DNA from: Variovorax saccharolyticus
GTDB lineage: Bacteria; Pseudomonadota; Gammaproteobacteria; Burkholderiales; Burkholderiaceae_C
Length of the DNA stretch: 64,000 bases
Direction of reading: 5' to 3'
Assembly: GCF_030316765.1 (NCBI RefSeq)
Contig: NZ_JASZYT010000004.1
Coordinates: 186,001-250,000 of the forward strand
Below the pieces are notes generated by a model. The model saw only the letters and a program-made list of their open reading frames with translations, did not search any database and had not been told where the DNA came from. Both the position numbers and the translations under genes were made by a program. The first letter of the stretch is position 1. Each line of letters begins with the position of its first letter. Shown piece by piece: positions 51,337 to 59,825 of this stretch.

Positions 51337-52872
51337 ATGGATTCCGTCCCTGTCACCGCCGCCCACTGGGTCTACCTGCTGGGCGTAGGCGCCATCGTCC
51401 TGACGATGATCTTCCGCGCCAATGTCGTCGTGCCTTCGATCATCGCCACCTTCTGCGTCGCGCTGGCCTGGACGCACAGTCCGGTGGCCGCCCTGGGCAG
51501 CATCTTCAATGCGAGCTTCGTGGCTGCCAAGGAGCTGTTCAACATCTTCCTCGTCATCGCGCTGATGACGGCGCTGCTCAATGCCCTGAAGGCACTGCAG
51601 TCCGACATCCGGATGGTCGAGCCCTTCCGGGCAGTCATGAAGAACGGGCACGTGGCCTATCTCGTGCTGGCCGGCATCACCTACCTGATCTCGCTGTTCT
51701 TCTGGCCGACGCCAGCGATTCCGCTGGTCTCGGCGGTGCTGCTGCCGGCGGCGATCGCGGCCGGGCTGCCGCCGCTCGCCGGCGCCGTGGCGATCGCGAT
51801 CGCCGGCCAGGGCATGGCCCTGTCGTCGGACTACGTGATCGGCGTTGCGCCCGGCATCAGCGCGCGGGCCGCGGGCGCGTCGGTGGCGGTCGTGGCCGAT
51901 CGCGCGCTCGTGCTGTCGCTGATCACGGGTCTGATCGCGCTGGTGGTCGCCTACCTGTCGCTGCGGCACCGGATCCTGCCGGCGAGCAATAGCCTCCTGG
52001 TCGAATGGCAGGCGCAATCCGGCAATGGCCGGAGTGCCGCGCTGGCGGCCGCCGGGACCTTCGACAAGGCCGAGATCGCCCGCGGCACCAGCCGCGACGC
52101 GCCCTTTCTGAGCGAGGCGCAGATCGAGCACACGCTGGCGGCGCCGAGCGCGCGGCGCATCGTGTGGTCCAAGGTCTTCGCCATCGTCACGCCGCTGGCC
52201 TTCATGGCCGTCATCGCGACCATGGTGCTGCCCAAGGCCATGCCCTCCCTGCCCGAACTCAAGGGCGGCGCCGCGGCCACGCTGGTGGGCGGGATGGCGG
52301 CGATGCTGATGATCCTGGCGACGCTGGCCGCGGAAGGCCCGCGCAAGATGCTCGACGCCAGCGCCGAGCACATCACCGACGGCTTCGTCTTCGCCTTCAA
52401 GGCCATGGGTTCGGTGCTGCCGATCGCCGGCTTCTTCTTCATCGGCGCCGGCGAGACCGCGGGCCCGATCCTCGGCATGGCGGCGGACGCCAAGCCGCCG
52501 CACCTGCTGTTCGAGCTGATCCAGAGCGCCCAGCACCTGATCCCGCCCAGTCACACCTTCGTCGCCTTCGGGGTGCTGCTGGTCGGAATGATCACCGGCA
52601 TCGACGGCTCCGGCTTCGCGGGACTGCCGCTCACCGGTACCTTGTCCGGGGCGTTGGCGCCGGCGGCCGGCATGGACCCGGCGACCCTGGCCGCGATCGG
52701 CCAGATGGGCGCCGTGTGGACCGGCGGCGGCACGCTGATCGCATGGTCGTCCCTGATTGCGGTGGCCGGCTTCGCGCGGGTGCCGGTGCTGGCCGCGGTG
52801 CGAGCCTTGCTGTTTCCGGTCCTCACCGGCCTGGTCGTGTCCACTCTCTGCGCCGTGATGCTGTGGCCCTGA
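51337..52872 (+). CDS. Multi-spanning organic-acid permease, ion-transporter/GntP-like
   Basis: A 511-residue membrane protein with about 12 hydrophobic segments and a hydrophilic cytoplasmic stretch at about 210-275. Re-entrant-like segments LFFWPTPAIPLVSAVLLP and GIDGSGFAGLPLTGTLSGAL are symmetric, as in ion-transporter superfamily proteins (gluconate, citrate, C4-dicarboxylate carriers). The exact family could not be fixed. The shared operator makes it part of the regulon, probably to import a second substrate or exchange a product. Confidence 0.75.
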   Translation: MDSVPVTAAHWVYLLGVGAIVLTMIFRANVVVPSIIATFCVALAWTHSPVAALGSIFNASFVAAKELFNIFLVIALMTALLNALKALQSDIRMVEPFRAVMKNGHVAYLVLAGITYLISLFFWPTPAIPLVSAVLLPAAIAAGLPPLAGAVAIAIAGQGMALSSDYVIGVAPGISARAAGASVAVVADRALVLSLITGLIALVVAYLSLRHRILPASNSLLVEWQAQSGNGRSAALAAAGTFDKAEIARGTSRDAPFLSEAQIEHTLAAPSARRIVWSKVFAIVTPLAFMAVIATMVLPKAMPSLPELKGGAAATLVGGMAAMLMILATLAAEGPRKMLDASAEHITDGFVFAFKAMGSVLPIAGFFFIGAGETAGPILGMAADAKPPHLLFELIQSAQHLIPPSHTFVAFGVLLVGMITGIDGSGFAGLPLTGTLSGALAPAAGMDPATLAAIGQMGAVWTGGGTLIAWSSLIAVAGFARVPVLAAVRALLFPVLTGLVVSTLCAVMLWP

Positions 52873-52915
52873 CCGGCGCCGCTGGCGCGCAGGCCGTGCG
52901 GACCCCTTGCCCGCG

Positions 52916-53614
52916 TCAGCGCCGCCGCAGCAGCCAGAAGGACACCATCGACCAGCCCAGCGCCCAGGCCGTGCCGAGCGCCCAGCCGCCGAGCACGTCG
53001 CTGGCCCAGTGGACCCCGAGCGCGACCCGGCTGAGTCCCACCAGCACGGCCGCGGCGGCCGCAATCGCCAGGATGTAGAGGCGCTCCGCCAGCCGGGTCC
53101 GCGTGCTGGCCGAGATCACGCCGAGCGTCAGGAAGACCGCGGCCGACATGCTTGCGTGGCCGCTCGGGAAGCTCAGGCCGTAGGCCGTGTAGTCGGCCAG
53201 CGCGACGTCCGGGCGCAGCCGGCCGAAGGCCGGCTTCAGCAGGCTGACCAGCAGGGCGCCGCTGAGCGAGGCCATCACCACGACCAGCGCGTGGGTGCGC
53301 GCCGACACCAGCAGCAGGTAGCCGGCGGTGGCGACCGTGAAGAAGGTCAGCACCGTGGTGCTGCCGAGGCCGCTCAGGTCGCGCATCACGTGCGCGAACA
53401 GCGGGTGGGCATCGCGGAAATCCTTGGCCGCGCGCAGCAGGGCCATGTCGATGGCGTGGGTCTCGCCTTCGATGACCTCGCTGGCCACCAGCACGAAGGC
53501 GAACAGCAGCAGGAGGACCGCGAGGCCGCCGGCCAGCGGCAGCGCGAGACTGCGCAGCGTGTCGACGCGCGCAGGCGACAGCTTGAGCGGATTGAGCGGG
53601 AATGACCGGGGCAT
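52916..53614 (-). CDS. PAP2-family membrane phosphatase
   Basis: A 232-residue membrane protein with six spans. The three PAP2 motifs are intact: KPAFGRLRP (motif 1), SFPSGHAS (motif 2) and SRVALGVHWASDVLGG (motif 3). Likely substrates are undecaprenyl pyrophosphate or phosphatidic acid, with the active site on the periplasmic side. Its short ATG start was chosen at the beginning of a basic leader; long upstream in-frame sequence is antisense to other genes. Converges with the transporter and diverges from the 53.8 kb cluster. Confidence 0.92.
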   Translation of the reverse strand: MPRSFPLNPLKLSPARVDTLRSLALPLAGGLAVLLLLFAFVLVASEVIEGETHAIDMALLRAAKDFRDAHPLFAHVMRDLSGLGSTTVLTFFTVATAGYLLLVSARTHALVVVMASLSGALLVSLLKPAFGRLRPDVALADYTAYGLSFPSGHASMSAAVFLTLGVISASTRTRLAERLYILAIAAAAAVLVGLSRVALGVHWASDVLGGWALGTAWALGWSMVSFWLLRRR

Positions 53615-53732
53615 GCGCGATCTTGACACGGCGCGCGAAGCGGATTTCGCCCCGCGCGCGGCCGGCGCGGCCGAAGGCGAAGCGCGCTTCGCCCGGACCG
53701 CCGCCGGACCCCCTGAAAACGGCACTTTCCGG

Positions 53733-53748
53733 CTGGCACGGCCTATGC
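53733..53748 (+). promoter_or_regulatory. Sigma-54-type promoter (-24/-12) ahead of the glycine-zipper cluster
   Basis: CTGGCACG-GCCT-ATGC matches the -24/-12 consensus YTGGCACG-N4-TTGC with one mismatch and exact GG-to-GC spacing of ten bases. The start of transcription would be near 53760, about 20 bases before the first ATG. No enhancer-binding regulator gene is in view. Confidence 0.6.
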
Positions 53749-53782
53749 GGAAGCAAGTCCAGTTCTGCCAGAAAGGCCGACC

Positions 53783-54391
53783 ATGAACCGGATGCTGCTG
53801 GGCTACAGCCCCGACTTCGATCTCTTCGAGGACACCGACGCCGCCGGACCCGCGACGGGCCGCGCGAGCCGCAAGGCCGTGGTGTTCGACACCGAGTCCG
53901 CGGGCCTCGCCGCGGAGCTGCTCAACGCCGCCGACGGGCCGCACCTGGCGGCGACGCTCCGGCGCCTGGTGCGTGTCCATGCGGCGCCCGGCGCGGTCGG
54001 GCCGGCCGCCGCCGAACTGGTGGCGCTGCTGCGCGGCGCGGCCCGGCAGGCGCTGCCGCTGGTGACCGCCGCGACCGCCCGGCAGGCCGGCACGACCTAC
54101 AAGCGCATGGGCCGCTTCTTCGGCATCGAGCTCGAAGGACTGACGCCCGAGGACCAGGAATTCGAGCTGGCCCGCCGCTTCGCGCAGCTGGTCCGCGAAG
54201 CTGCGCGGCAGCTCGCCAGGGCCCCCGCCGGGCTGCCGCCGGCCGCCGCCGCGCGCTGGGCCGCCGGGCGCGCCGCGCGCCGCCTCGCGCCGGGCTGGAC
54301 CCAGGTCCGCGACGCCGCCGGTGCGGCCACTTCCACATCCGCCGGCCGCTGGGTCCGCCACGGCGCGGGCGTGACCGTGCTGAACCCCTGA
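53783..54391 (+). CDS. Diverged member of the GRWxRxG-tail protein family (paralog 1)
   Basis: A 202-residue protein without leader. It shares the plan of the proteins at 54449 and 60788: an N-terminal acidic-aromatic patch (DFDLFEDTD), a helical AAELLNAADGPHLAATL block, an ALPLV hinge, an EDQEFELARRFAQLVREAA helix, and the C-terminal AGRWVRHGAGVTVLNP. The central glycine zipper is largely lost (VTAATARQAGTTYKRMG), so it may be an immunity or structural variant. First gene after the sigma-54-like promoter. Family not named; function unknown. Confidence 0.7.
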   Translation: MNRMLLGYSPDFDLFEDTDAAGPATGRASRKAVVFDTESAGLAAELLNAADGPHLAATLRRLVRVHAAPGAVGPAAAELVALLRGAARQALPLVTAATARQAGTTYKRMGRFFGIELEGLTPEDQEFELARRFAQLVREAARQLARAPAGLPPAAAARWAAGRAARRLAPGWTQVRDAAGAATSTSAGRWVRHGAGVTVLNP

Positions 54392-54448
54392 TCCGCAGGG
54401 ATCACCGCCGAGGCTCGCGCCTCTTTCGCTTCATCCAAGGAGACCGCC

Positions 54449-55156
54449 ATGCATGACATTGATCGCACCCAGCTCGAGTACAACCCCGAGTCCAGCTACG
54501 AATCCGGCGCCTACGAGTTCGGCCAGCAGGAATGGTCGGGCGAGAGCTACGGCGAAAGCTACGGCGAGAGTTTCGAGAGCTACGGCGAGACCGTGCTCAA
54601 CGAGGCGGAGGAGACCGAGCTGGCGAGCGAGCTGCTCGAGGTCACGAACGAGGCCGAACTCGACCGCTTCCTCGGCAACCTGCTCGGGCGCGCCGCGCGC
54701 GCGGTCGGCTCGGCGGTGCGTTCGCCGATCGGGCAGGCGGTGGGCGGCGTGCTCAAGGGCGTGGCCAAGAAGGCGCTGCCGCTGGCCGGCGGCGCGGTCG
54801 GCGCGTATCTGGGCGGACCGCTGGGCGCCAAGATCGGCAGCGGCCTGGCTTCAGCGGCGGGCAGCGCGCTGGGCCTGGAGGCCGAGTCGCTCGAGCAGGA
54901 AGACCGCGAGTTCGAGGGTGCCAAGCAATTCGTGCGGCTGGCCGCCGACACCGTGAAGCAGGCGGCCTCGGCGCCAGCGGGCGCGGACCCGCGCGCGGTG
55001 GCGCAGAGCGCCGCGATCTCGGCGGCCCAGAAGCTGGCGCCCGGCCTGCTCAACGCAGCCCGCGGTGCCGCCGGCGGATCGTCCGCGGGCTCGGGCGGCG
55101 GGCGCAGCGGCCGCTGGATGCGGCGCGGCAACAAGATCGTGCTCTACGGGGTGTGA
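54449..55156 (+). CDS. Glycine-zipper protein with GRWxRxG tail (paralog 2)
   Basis: A 235-residue protein. Residues 1-50 are acidic and aromatic with tandem YGES repeats. Residues 57-80 hold ELASELLEVTNEAELDRFLG. The glycine zipper spans about 103-143 (KKALPLAGGAVGAYLGGPLG and following GxxxG), able to form a membrane-inserting helical hairpin. A helix SLEQEDREFEGAKQFVRLAA comes next, and the tail SGRWMRRGNKIVLYGV ends it. No signal peptide. Glycine zippers occur in pore formers and membrane-active toxins, so an effector-like role is inferred. It starts with AAGGAGA upstream. Confidence 0.75.
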   Translation: MHDIDRTQLEYNPESSYESGAYEFGQQEWSGESYGESYGESFESYGETVLNEAEETELASELLEVTNEAELDRFLGNLLGRAARAVGSAVRSPIGQAVGGVLKGVAKKALPLAGGAVGAYLGGPLGAKIGSGLASAAGSALGLEAESLEQEDREFEGAKQFVRLAADTVKQAASAPAGADPRAVAQSAAISAAQKLAPGLLNAARGAAGGSSAGSGGGRSGRWMRRGNKIVLYGV

Positions 55157-55159
55157 GCG

Positions 55160-56494
55160 ATGACCATCAGCCCCTTCGCCGCATGGATGCTCGCCCAGGA
55201 GGCGCGCGCCCTGCTCACGCGCCTGGCCCGGGTCAAGCCCTTCGCGCTGCTCGAACCGATGCTGCCGGCCGCCGCGCTGCAGCCCGGCGCGCAGGCCGCG
55301 ACCGAGCGCTACCTGGTCGCCGGCCGGCGCGAGATGCGCGCGATGGTGCTGGGCTTCCTGGCCTGGCTGCACGGCGCGCAGGCGCAGCAGGCGAGCGCGG
55401 CCGAGGCGCAGCGCCGCTTCACGATCCTGCGGCTCAAGTTCAATGCCGTGCTGACGCAGTTCGATCTCTTCAACGACGTCATCTCGCAGCGCAGCGAGCA
55501 CGACACCGGCGTCTGGCTCTGCGGCCTCGACATCGTCGCCGCCGACGCGCTGGCCCTGCCGGGCTACTACGAGGTGCCGCCGCTCATGTGCTACCTGGAC
55601 CGCGGCGTCGGCGCCGCGATCCGGCGCGCCCGCACCCGCCTGCCGGGCGGCGGCGAGAGTCCGGTGGCGGTGATCCGCGTGCCGCGCGAGCGCATGGTGG
55701 GCAGCGGCATCGCCTCGTCGCTGATCCACGAGGTCGGCCACCAGGCCTCGGCGCTGCTCGACCTCGCGAATTCGCTGCGGCCGCTGCTGCAGGGCATGCA
55801 GCGCGGCGGCGGCAACGCCTGGCGGCTGTTCGAGCGCTGGATCGGCGAGATCCTCAGCGACTTCTGGTCCTGCGCCCGGCTGGGCATCGCGGCCACGATG
55901 GGGCTGATGGGCGTCGTGAGCCTGCCGCGCGCCTTCATGTTCCGGCTCAACCTGGACGATCCGCATCCGGTGCCGTGGATCCGCGTGCGGCTGTCCTGCG
56001 CGATGGGGCAGGCGATGTACCCGCATCCCCAGTGGGCCCGGCTGGCCGCGCTGTGGGATGCGTACTACCCGCTCGACGGCCTGGACAGCGGCACCCGCCG
56101 CCTGTTCGACGAACTGCTGGCGGCGATGCCGGGCTTCGTCGGCCTGCTGGTCGACCACCGGCCGCGCAGCCTGCGCGGGCGTTCGCTGAAAGAGGCGCTG
56201 GGCGTGGCCGATCGCCAGCCGGCGCAGCTCGCGGCGACCTTCAGGACCTGGCGCGGCGCGCCGGCGGCACTCTATCGCGCGCCGCCGACGCTGGTGTTCG
56301 CGGTGCTGGGCCAGGCCCGCGCCAACGGGCAGATCACGCCCGAAGAAGAAAGCCACCTGTTCGCGAAGCTGCTGACGCACTGGGCGTTGCGCGGCGCGCT
56401 GCGGGGTGCCACGACCTGCGCCGGCGCCACAGCGGACGCCGCAAGGATGTTTGCCGTGCATTCACGGCAGGAACCCGGCCTGACGGTTGTTTAA
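55160..56494 (+). CDS. HEVGH-containing protein, putative zinc metallopeptidase
   Basis: A 444-residue protein, three bases after the glycine-zipper gene. A helical N-terminal half precedes H190-E191-V-G-H194 in SSLIHEVGHQASALLDL, the zinc and catalytic motif of gluzincin/metzincin-type peptidases. A third ligand may be E in ERWIGEILSDFWS near 230. No leader. The remainder matches no family I know. It could be a peptidase processing the cluster proteins or an effector in its own right. Confidence 0.7.
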   Translation: MTISPFAAWMLAQEARALLTRLARVKPFALLEPMLPAAALQPGAQAATERYLVAGRREMRAMVLGFLAWLHGAQAQQASAAEAQRRFTILRLKFNAVLTQFDLFNDVISQRSEHDTGVWLCGLDIVAADALALPGYYEVPPLMCYLDRGVGAAIRRARTRLPGGGESPVAVIRVPRERMVGSGIASSLIHEVGHQASALLDLANSLRPLLQGMQRGGGNAWRLFERWIGEILSDFWSCARLGIAATMGLMGVVSLPRAFMFRLNLDDPHPVPWIRVRLSCAMGQAMYPHPQWARLAALWDAYYPLDGLDSGTRRLFDELLAAMPGFVGLLVDHRPRSLRGRSLKEALGVADRQPAQLAATFRTWRGAPAALYRAPPTLVFAVLGQARANGQITPEEESHLFAKLLTHWALRGALRGATTCAGATADAARMFAVHSRQEPGLTVV

Positions 56495-56504
56495 GGAGAC
56501 TCAC

Positions 56505-58688
56505 ATGGCTACCCAATCCCCTGCCGCCGGCGAACTGCGGCCCGGAAGCGTCCGCTTCCATGTTCAAGACGAGGGCCGGCCGGTGTCCGGCGCCAGCGTC
56601 AGCCTCTATCGGCTGCTGCCCGACGAGCCCGAGCCTGGCGGCACCCCGGGCACGCCTGGCACCACGACCACCACGGGCCGGCGCCGCGGCGGCTCGCCGC
56701 CGCCGCCGTCCACTTCCTGGTCCGAGCAGTACATCGCCACCCAGACCACCGGTGTCGACGGCCGCGGCGCCTTCCACCGGCAGCCGCCGGGCCGCTATGT
56801 GCTGCGCTGCCACAACCAGCTGCCGGTGGAGCCGGTCTACCTCGACGTCGAGCCGGGCTGCGACCAGGAGGCCTGCATCGAACTCGGACTGCACATCAGC
56901 GCCACCACCACGCTGCTGCGCGACGACTGCCCGCCGAACAGCCTGGGGATGGGCCTCGGCCGCGAAGGCGACGTGATCGAGTTCCGCATCGACTACACCA
57001 ACTCGTCCACCCGGCTGCTGCAGGTGCAGCATCCCCCGCGTGCGCGGGTCGACCCGGGCAACCCGCTGGTCTCGCACTGGACCATTCCCACCGCGGGCCT
57101 GCAGGAGCTGCGCTATGCGGTCTACGCACCGCTGATCGCCGACCCGGACCTGGGCGGCCCGATCCCCGGCGGCGACGCGCGCATCGGCGGGATCAGCACC
57201 ATCGATGCCGGCGAGCGGCCGACGCAGGCGGTCAGCGGCGATCTCGGCGTGGCGCTGCTGCGCACCGGCACCGCGTCGACCGCCGACCTGTCGTTCTGGC
57301 AGGGCATCCTGAACAGCACCGAGCAGATGTCCTTCAACAGCTACCTGCGCTTCATGAACATGCTGTTCTGCGGCGACGACGACCTCACGGACCTGCCCGA
57401 TTTCGAGCGCGAGCGCTTTGGCCAGAAGCGCGCGCTGCGCGAGCAGCTTCGCTTCCGCCGGCTGCTGCCCTTCACCGATTCGGACGCCTACCGCGCGGTG
57501 AAGGCCGCGACCGAGGCCTTCGTGATGGTGAACTGCGGCGTGCTGGCGCCGCGCCGGCCCTTCGACGAGGCGCGCGACCAGGCCTACCTGAAGCGGCGCG
57601 ACCTGCCGTTGCCGATCGGGCCGCTGGAGGATGTCTTCACCGAGGACTACCTGGTGCAGATCCTCGGCGGCCAGCCGGGCGACAAGACCCTGCCCTACCT
57701 GGCCGTGATCCGTTCGAAGCTGCCCGACATCGCGATCAAGCTGAATCCGCTCGACGTCGATCCCGAGCGCCTGGGCCAGTGCACCGGCATCCTGCAGGAC
57801 AAGCTGGCCAACCCCTGCATGCTGGAGCTGATCTGGTCCTACTGGCACGAGGAGGGGATGCTGGTGCAGACCATGAACAGCATCGCGCGCCGTTTCCAGA
57901 ACGTGCGCTCGGGCGAGCGCGACCCGCTCGCCAACCTCGAGATCGACCCGCTGCGCCCGCTCAACAACGTGCTGTGGGGCTACGTGCAGGACGAGCAGCA
58001 CCGCCTGAGCATCGTGCGCCGCAACTACGAATACGACCACCACTACGGGCTGCGGCTCGAGGGCAAGGCGGTGCAGCGCATGCAGGCGGCCGACAGCCGC
58101 TCGCGCTTCCTCGAGGCCTTCCACAACCTGCTGCGCTATTGCACCAGCTTCTTCAAGCAGGACGACGACACGACGGTCAAGGCCGACGCCTTCCCGGTGC
58201 TCAATGCGCTGAAGGAGGTGCACCTGATCCTGTCGCAGGGCGCGCACAACCAGTTCGGCGACCTGCCGTCGACCGCCCGCATCGAGATGCTGATGCAGCA
58301 ATGGATGCTGGCGCGGCCGGAGTTCCGGGAGTTCCTGCCGACCCGCATCATGACCGCCTACCCCGAGCCCTGGATGGACCGCGTCGATGCGATGAAGAAG
58401 GTGCAGGGCTGGACCGACACCAGCGTGCTGCACTTCCGCAACCTGGCGATCTTCGGCGAGCAGGTCCTGCTGTCGATCCGCTGGGGCCACTGGAGCGATG
58501 TGCAGGACCCGCTGCAGGCCTTCAACTGGGCGCGCTTCTTCCGGCCCCAGATCCAGGGCTACAGCCACGCCTACCGTTCGGTCACCGGGGTCGAGCTGGC
58601 GCTGGAGTCGCCCGATGCGAAGGTCGACGCGACCCTGCCCTCGGTGCTGCTGCAGCGGCGGCTGGCGACGCAGCAGCGCGCCGCCTGA
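56505..58688 (+). CDS. Large protein with carboxypeptidase-regulatory-like N-terminus
   Basis: A 727-residue protein with AAGGAG eight bases before ATG. Residues 10-120 form a Cna-B / carboxypeptidase-regulatory-like beta domain (VRFHVQDEGRPVSGASVSLY; GRYVLRCHNQLPVEPVYLDV), interrupted by a Gly/Thr/Pro loop. The rest is a large, mostly helical domain with motifs such as LNPLDVDPERLGQCTGILQ and ELIWSYWHEEGMLVQTMNSI. I recall similar long proteins in other bacteria but no known function. No leader. Likely the main structural or enzymatic component of the cluster. Confidence 0.72.
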   Translation: MATQSPAAGELRPGSVRFHVQDEGRPVSGASVSLYRLLPDEPEPGGTPGTPGTTTTTGRRRGGSPPPPSTSWSEQYIATQTTGVDGRGAFHRQPPGRYVLRCHNQLPVEPVYLDVEPGCDQEACIELGLHISATTTLLRDDCPPNSLGMGLGREGDVIEFRIDYTNSSTRLLQVQHPPRARVDPGNPLVSHWTIPTAGLQELRYAVYAPLIADPDLGGPIPGGDARIGGISTIDAGERPTQAVSGDLGVALLRTGTASTADLSFWQGILNSTEQMSFNSYLRFMNMLFCGDDDLTDLPDFERERFGQKRALREQLRFRRLLPFTDSDAYRAVKAATEAFVMVNCGVLAPRRPFDEARDQAYLKRRDLPLPIGPLEDVFTEDYLVQILGGQPGDKTLPYLAVIRSKLPDIAIKLNPLDVDPERLGQCTGILQDKLANPCMLELIWSYWHEEGMLVQTMNSIARRFQNVRSGERDPLANLEIDPLRPLNNVLWGYVQDEQHRLSIVRRNYEYDHHYGLRLEGKAVQRMQAADSRSRFLEAFHNLLRYCTSFFKQDDDTTVKADAFPVLNALKEVHLILSQGAHNQFGDLPSTARIEMLMQQWMLARPEFREFLPTRIMTAYPEPWMDRVDAMKKVQGWTDTSVLHFRNLAIFGEQVLLSIRWGHWSDVQDPLQAFNWARFFRPQIQGYSHAYRSVTGVELALESPDAKVDATLPSVLLQRRLATQQRAA

Positions 58689-58709
58689 GGCGCCCGCCGG
58701 AGCCATGCC

Positions 58710-59816
58710 ATGGCCGACTTCACGAGCGCGCTCTACCTCGGGCTGCGGCATGCGAGCGCCGGGCTGCCGCCCTGGGCCGCGCTGACGCGGGGCCAGCCGG
58801 CGGCGCTCGCGGAGCCCGCGGGTGCCGAGGCCGCCGCCGCGGCGCTGGCCCGGCTGCAGGGGCTGGCCGCGGCGACGCTGCTGCCGTCGACGCTGCACCT
58901 GTTCTGGGACCTGCTGCGGCAGCTGGCGCGCGAGACCCGATCGGCGCTGCTGCTCGACGCCGGCGCCTATCCGATCCTGCACTGGAGCGCCGAAGGTGCG
59001 GCCGCTGCCGGGGCCGTGGTGCGCCGCTTCCCGCATCACGACAGCGCGGCGCTGGAGCAGCTGGCCCGCGGCGCGCTGCGCGAGGGCCTGCGGCCGGTGG
59101 TGGTCTGCGACGGCTTCTGTCCGGGCTGCAACCGGCCGGCACCGCTGGCGGCCTATGCGCGCATCGCGGGCGAGGGCGGCGGCACGCTGGTGCTCGACGA
59201 CACGCAGGCGCTCGGCATCCTGGGCCGCGCGCCCACGGCGGACTGTCCCTTCGGCCATGGCGGCGGCGGATCGCCGGGCTGGCAGGGCGTGGCCGGCGCG
59301 CACATCGCGGTCGGCGCTTCGTTGGCCAAGGGCTTCGGCGCGCCGCTGGCGGCCCTGTCGGGCAGCCAGGCGCTGGTCGAGCGCTTCCTGGGCGGCAGCG
59401 AGACCCGGCTGCACTGCAGCCCGCCGTCGAGCGCCGCGCTGGCTGCCGCGCGCCAGGCCCTGGCGCTCGGCGCGCGCTTCGGTGAGCTCTGGCGGGCCCG
59501 GCTGCTGCGGCTGGTGCTGCGCCTGCGCGAGACGATGGCGCAGGCCGGGCTGGAGGCGGTCGGCCGGCTGCCGTTCCCGGTGCAGTCCTTCGTCTCGCGC
59601 CAGGGCCCGGAGCTGGCGCCGCTGCTGTGGCGCCGGCTGCACGCCGGGGGCGTGCGCGCCCTGCTGACCCGCGGCTGCCAGGGGCTGGCGCCGCGCCTGA
59701 CCTTCATCGTCACCGCCCGGCACCGCCAGCCGCAGATCGACCGCATCGCGCAACTGCTGGCCCGTGCCGGCCATGCCGCGGCGCCCTTCGCATCGCTGAC
59801 CCACGCCATCCATTGA
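58710..59816 (+). CDS. PLP-dependent alpha-oxoamine synthase-family-like protein
   Basis: A 368-residue protein of the fold-type I PLP enzymes near BioF/KBL/SPT. The Asp that binds pyridine nitrogen lies in LVLDDTQALGILG and the Schiff-base lysine in VGASLAKGFGAPLAALSG. It is shorter at the N-terminus than BioF (about 385-400), and the substrate half is diverged. It may make a lipid-like long-chain base or an amino-ketone modifying group. No acyl-carrier protein or biotin genes are nearby. Confidence 0.75.
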   Translation: MADFTSALYLGLRHASAGLPPWAALTRGQPAALAEPAGAEAAAAALARLQGLAAATLLPSTLHLFWDLLRQLARETRSALLLDAGAYPILHWSAEGAAAAGAVVRRFPHHDSAALEQLARGALREGLRPVVVCDGFCPGCNRPAPLAAYARIAGEGGGTLVLDDTQALGILGRAPTADCPFGHGGGGSPGWQGVAGAHIAVGASLAKGFGAPLAALSGSQALVERFLGGSETRLHCSPPSSAALAAARQALALGARFGELWRARLLRLVLRLRETMAQAGLEAVGRLPFPVQSFVSRQGPELAPLLWRRLHAGGVRALLTRGCQGLAPRLTFIVTARHRQPQIDRIAQLLARAGHAAAPFASLTHAIH

Positions 59817-59825
59817 GGAGCCGTC

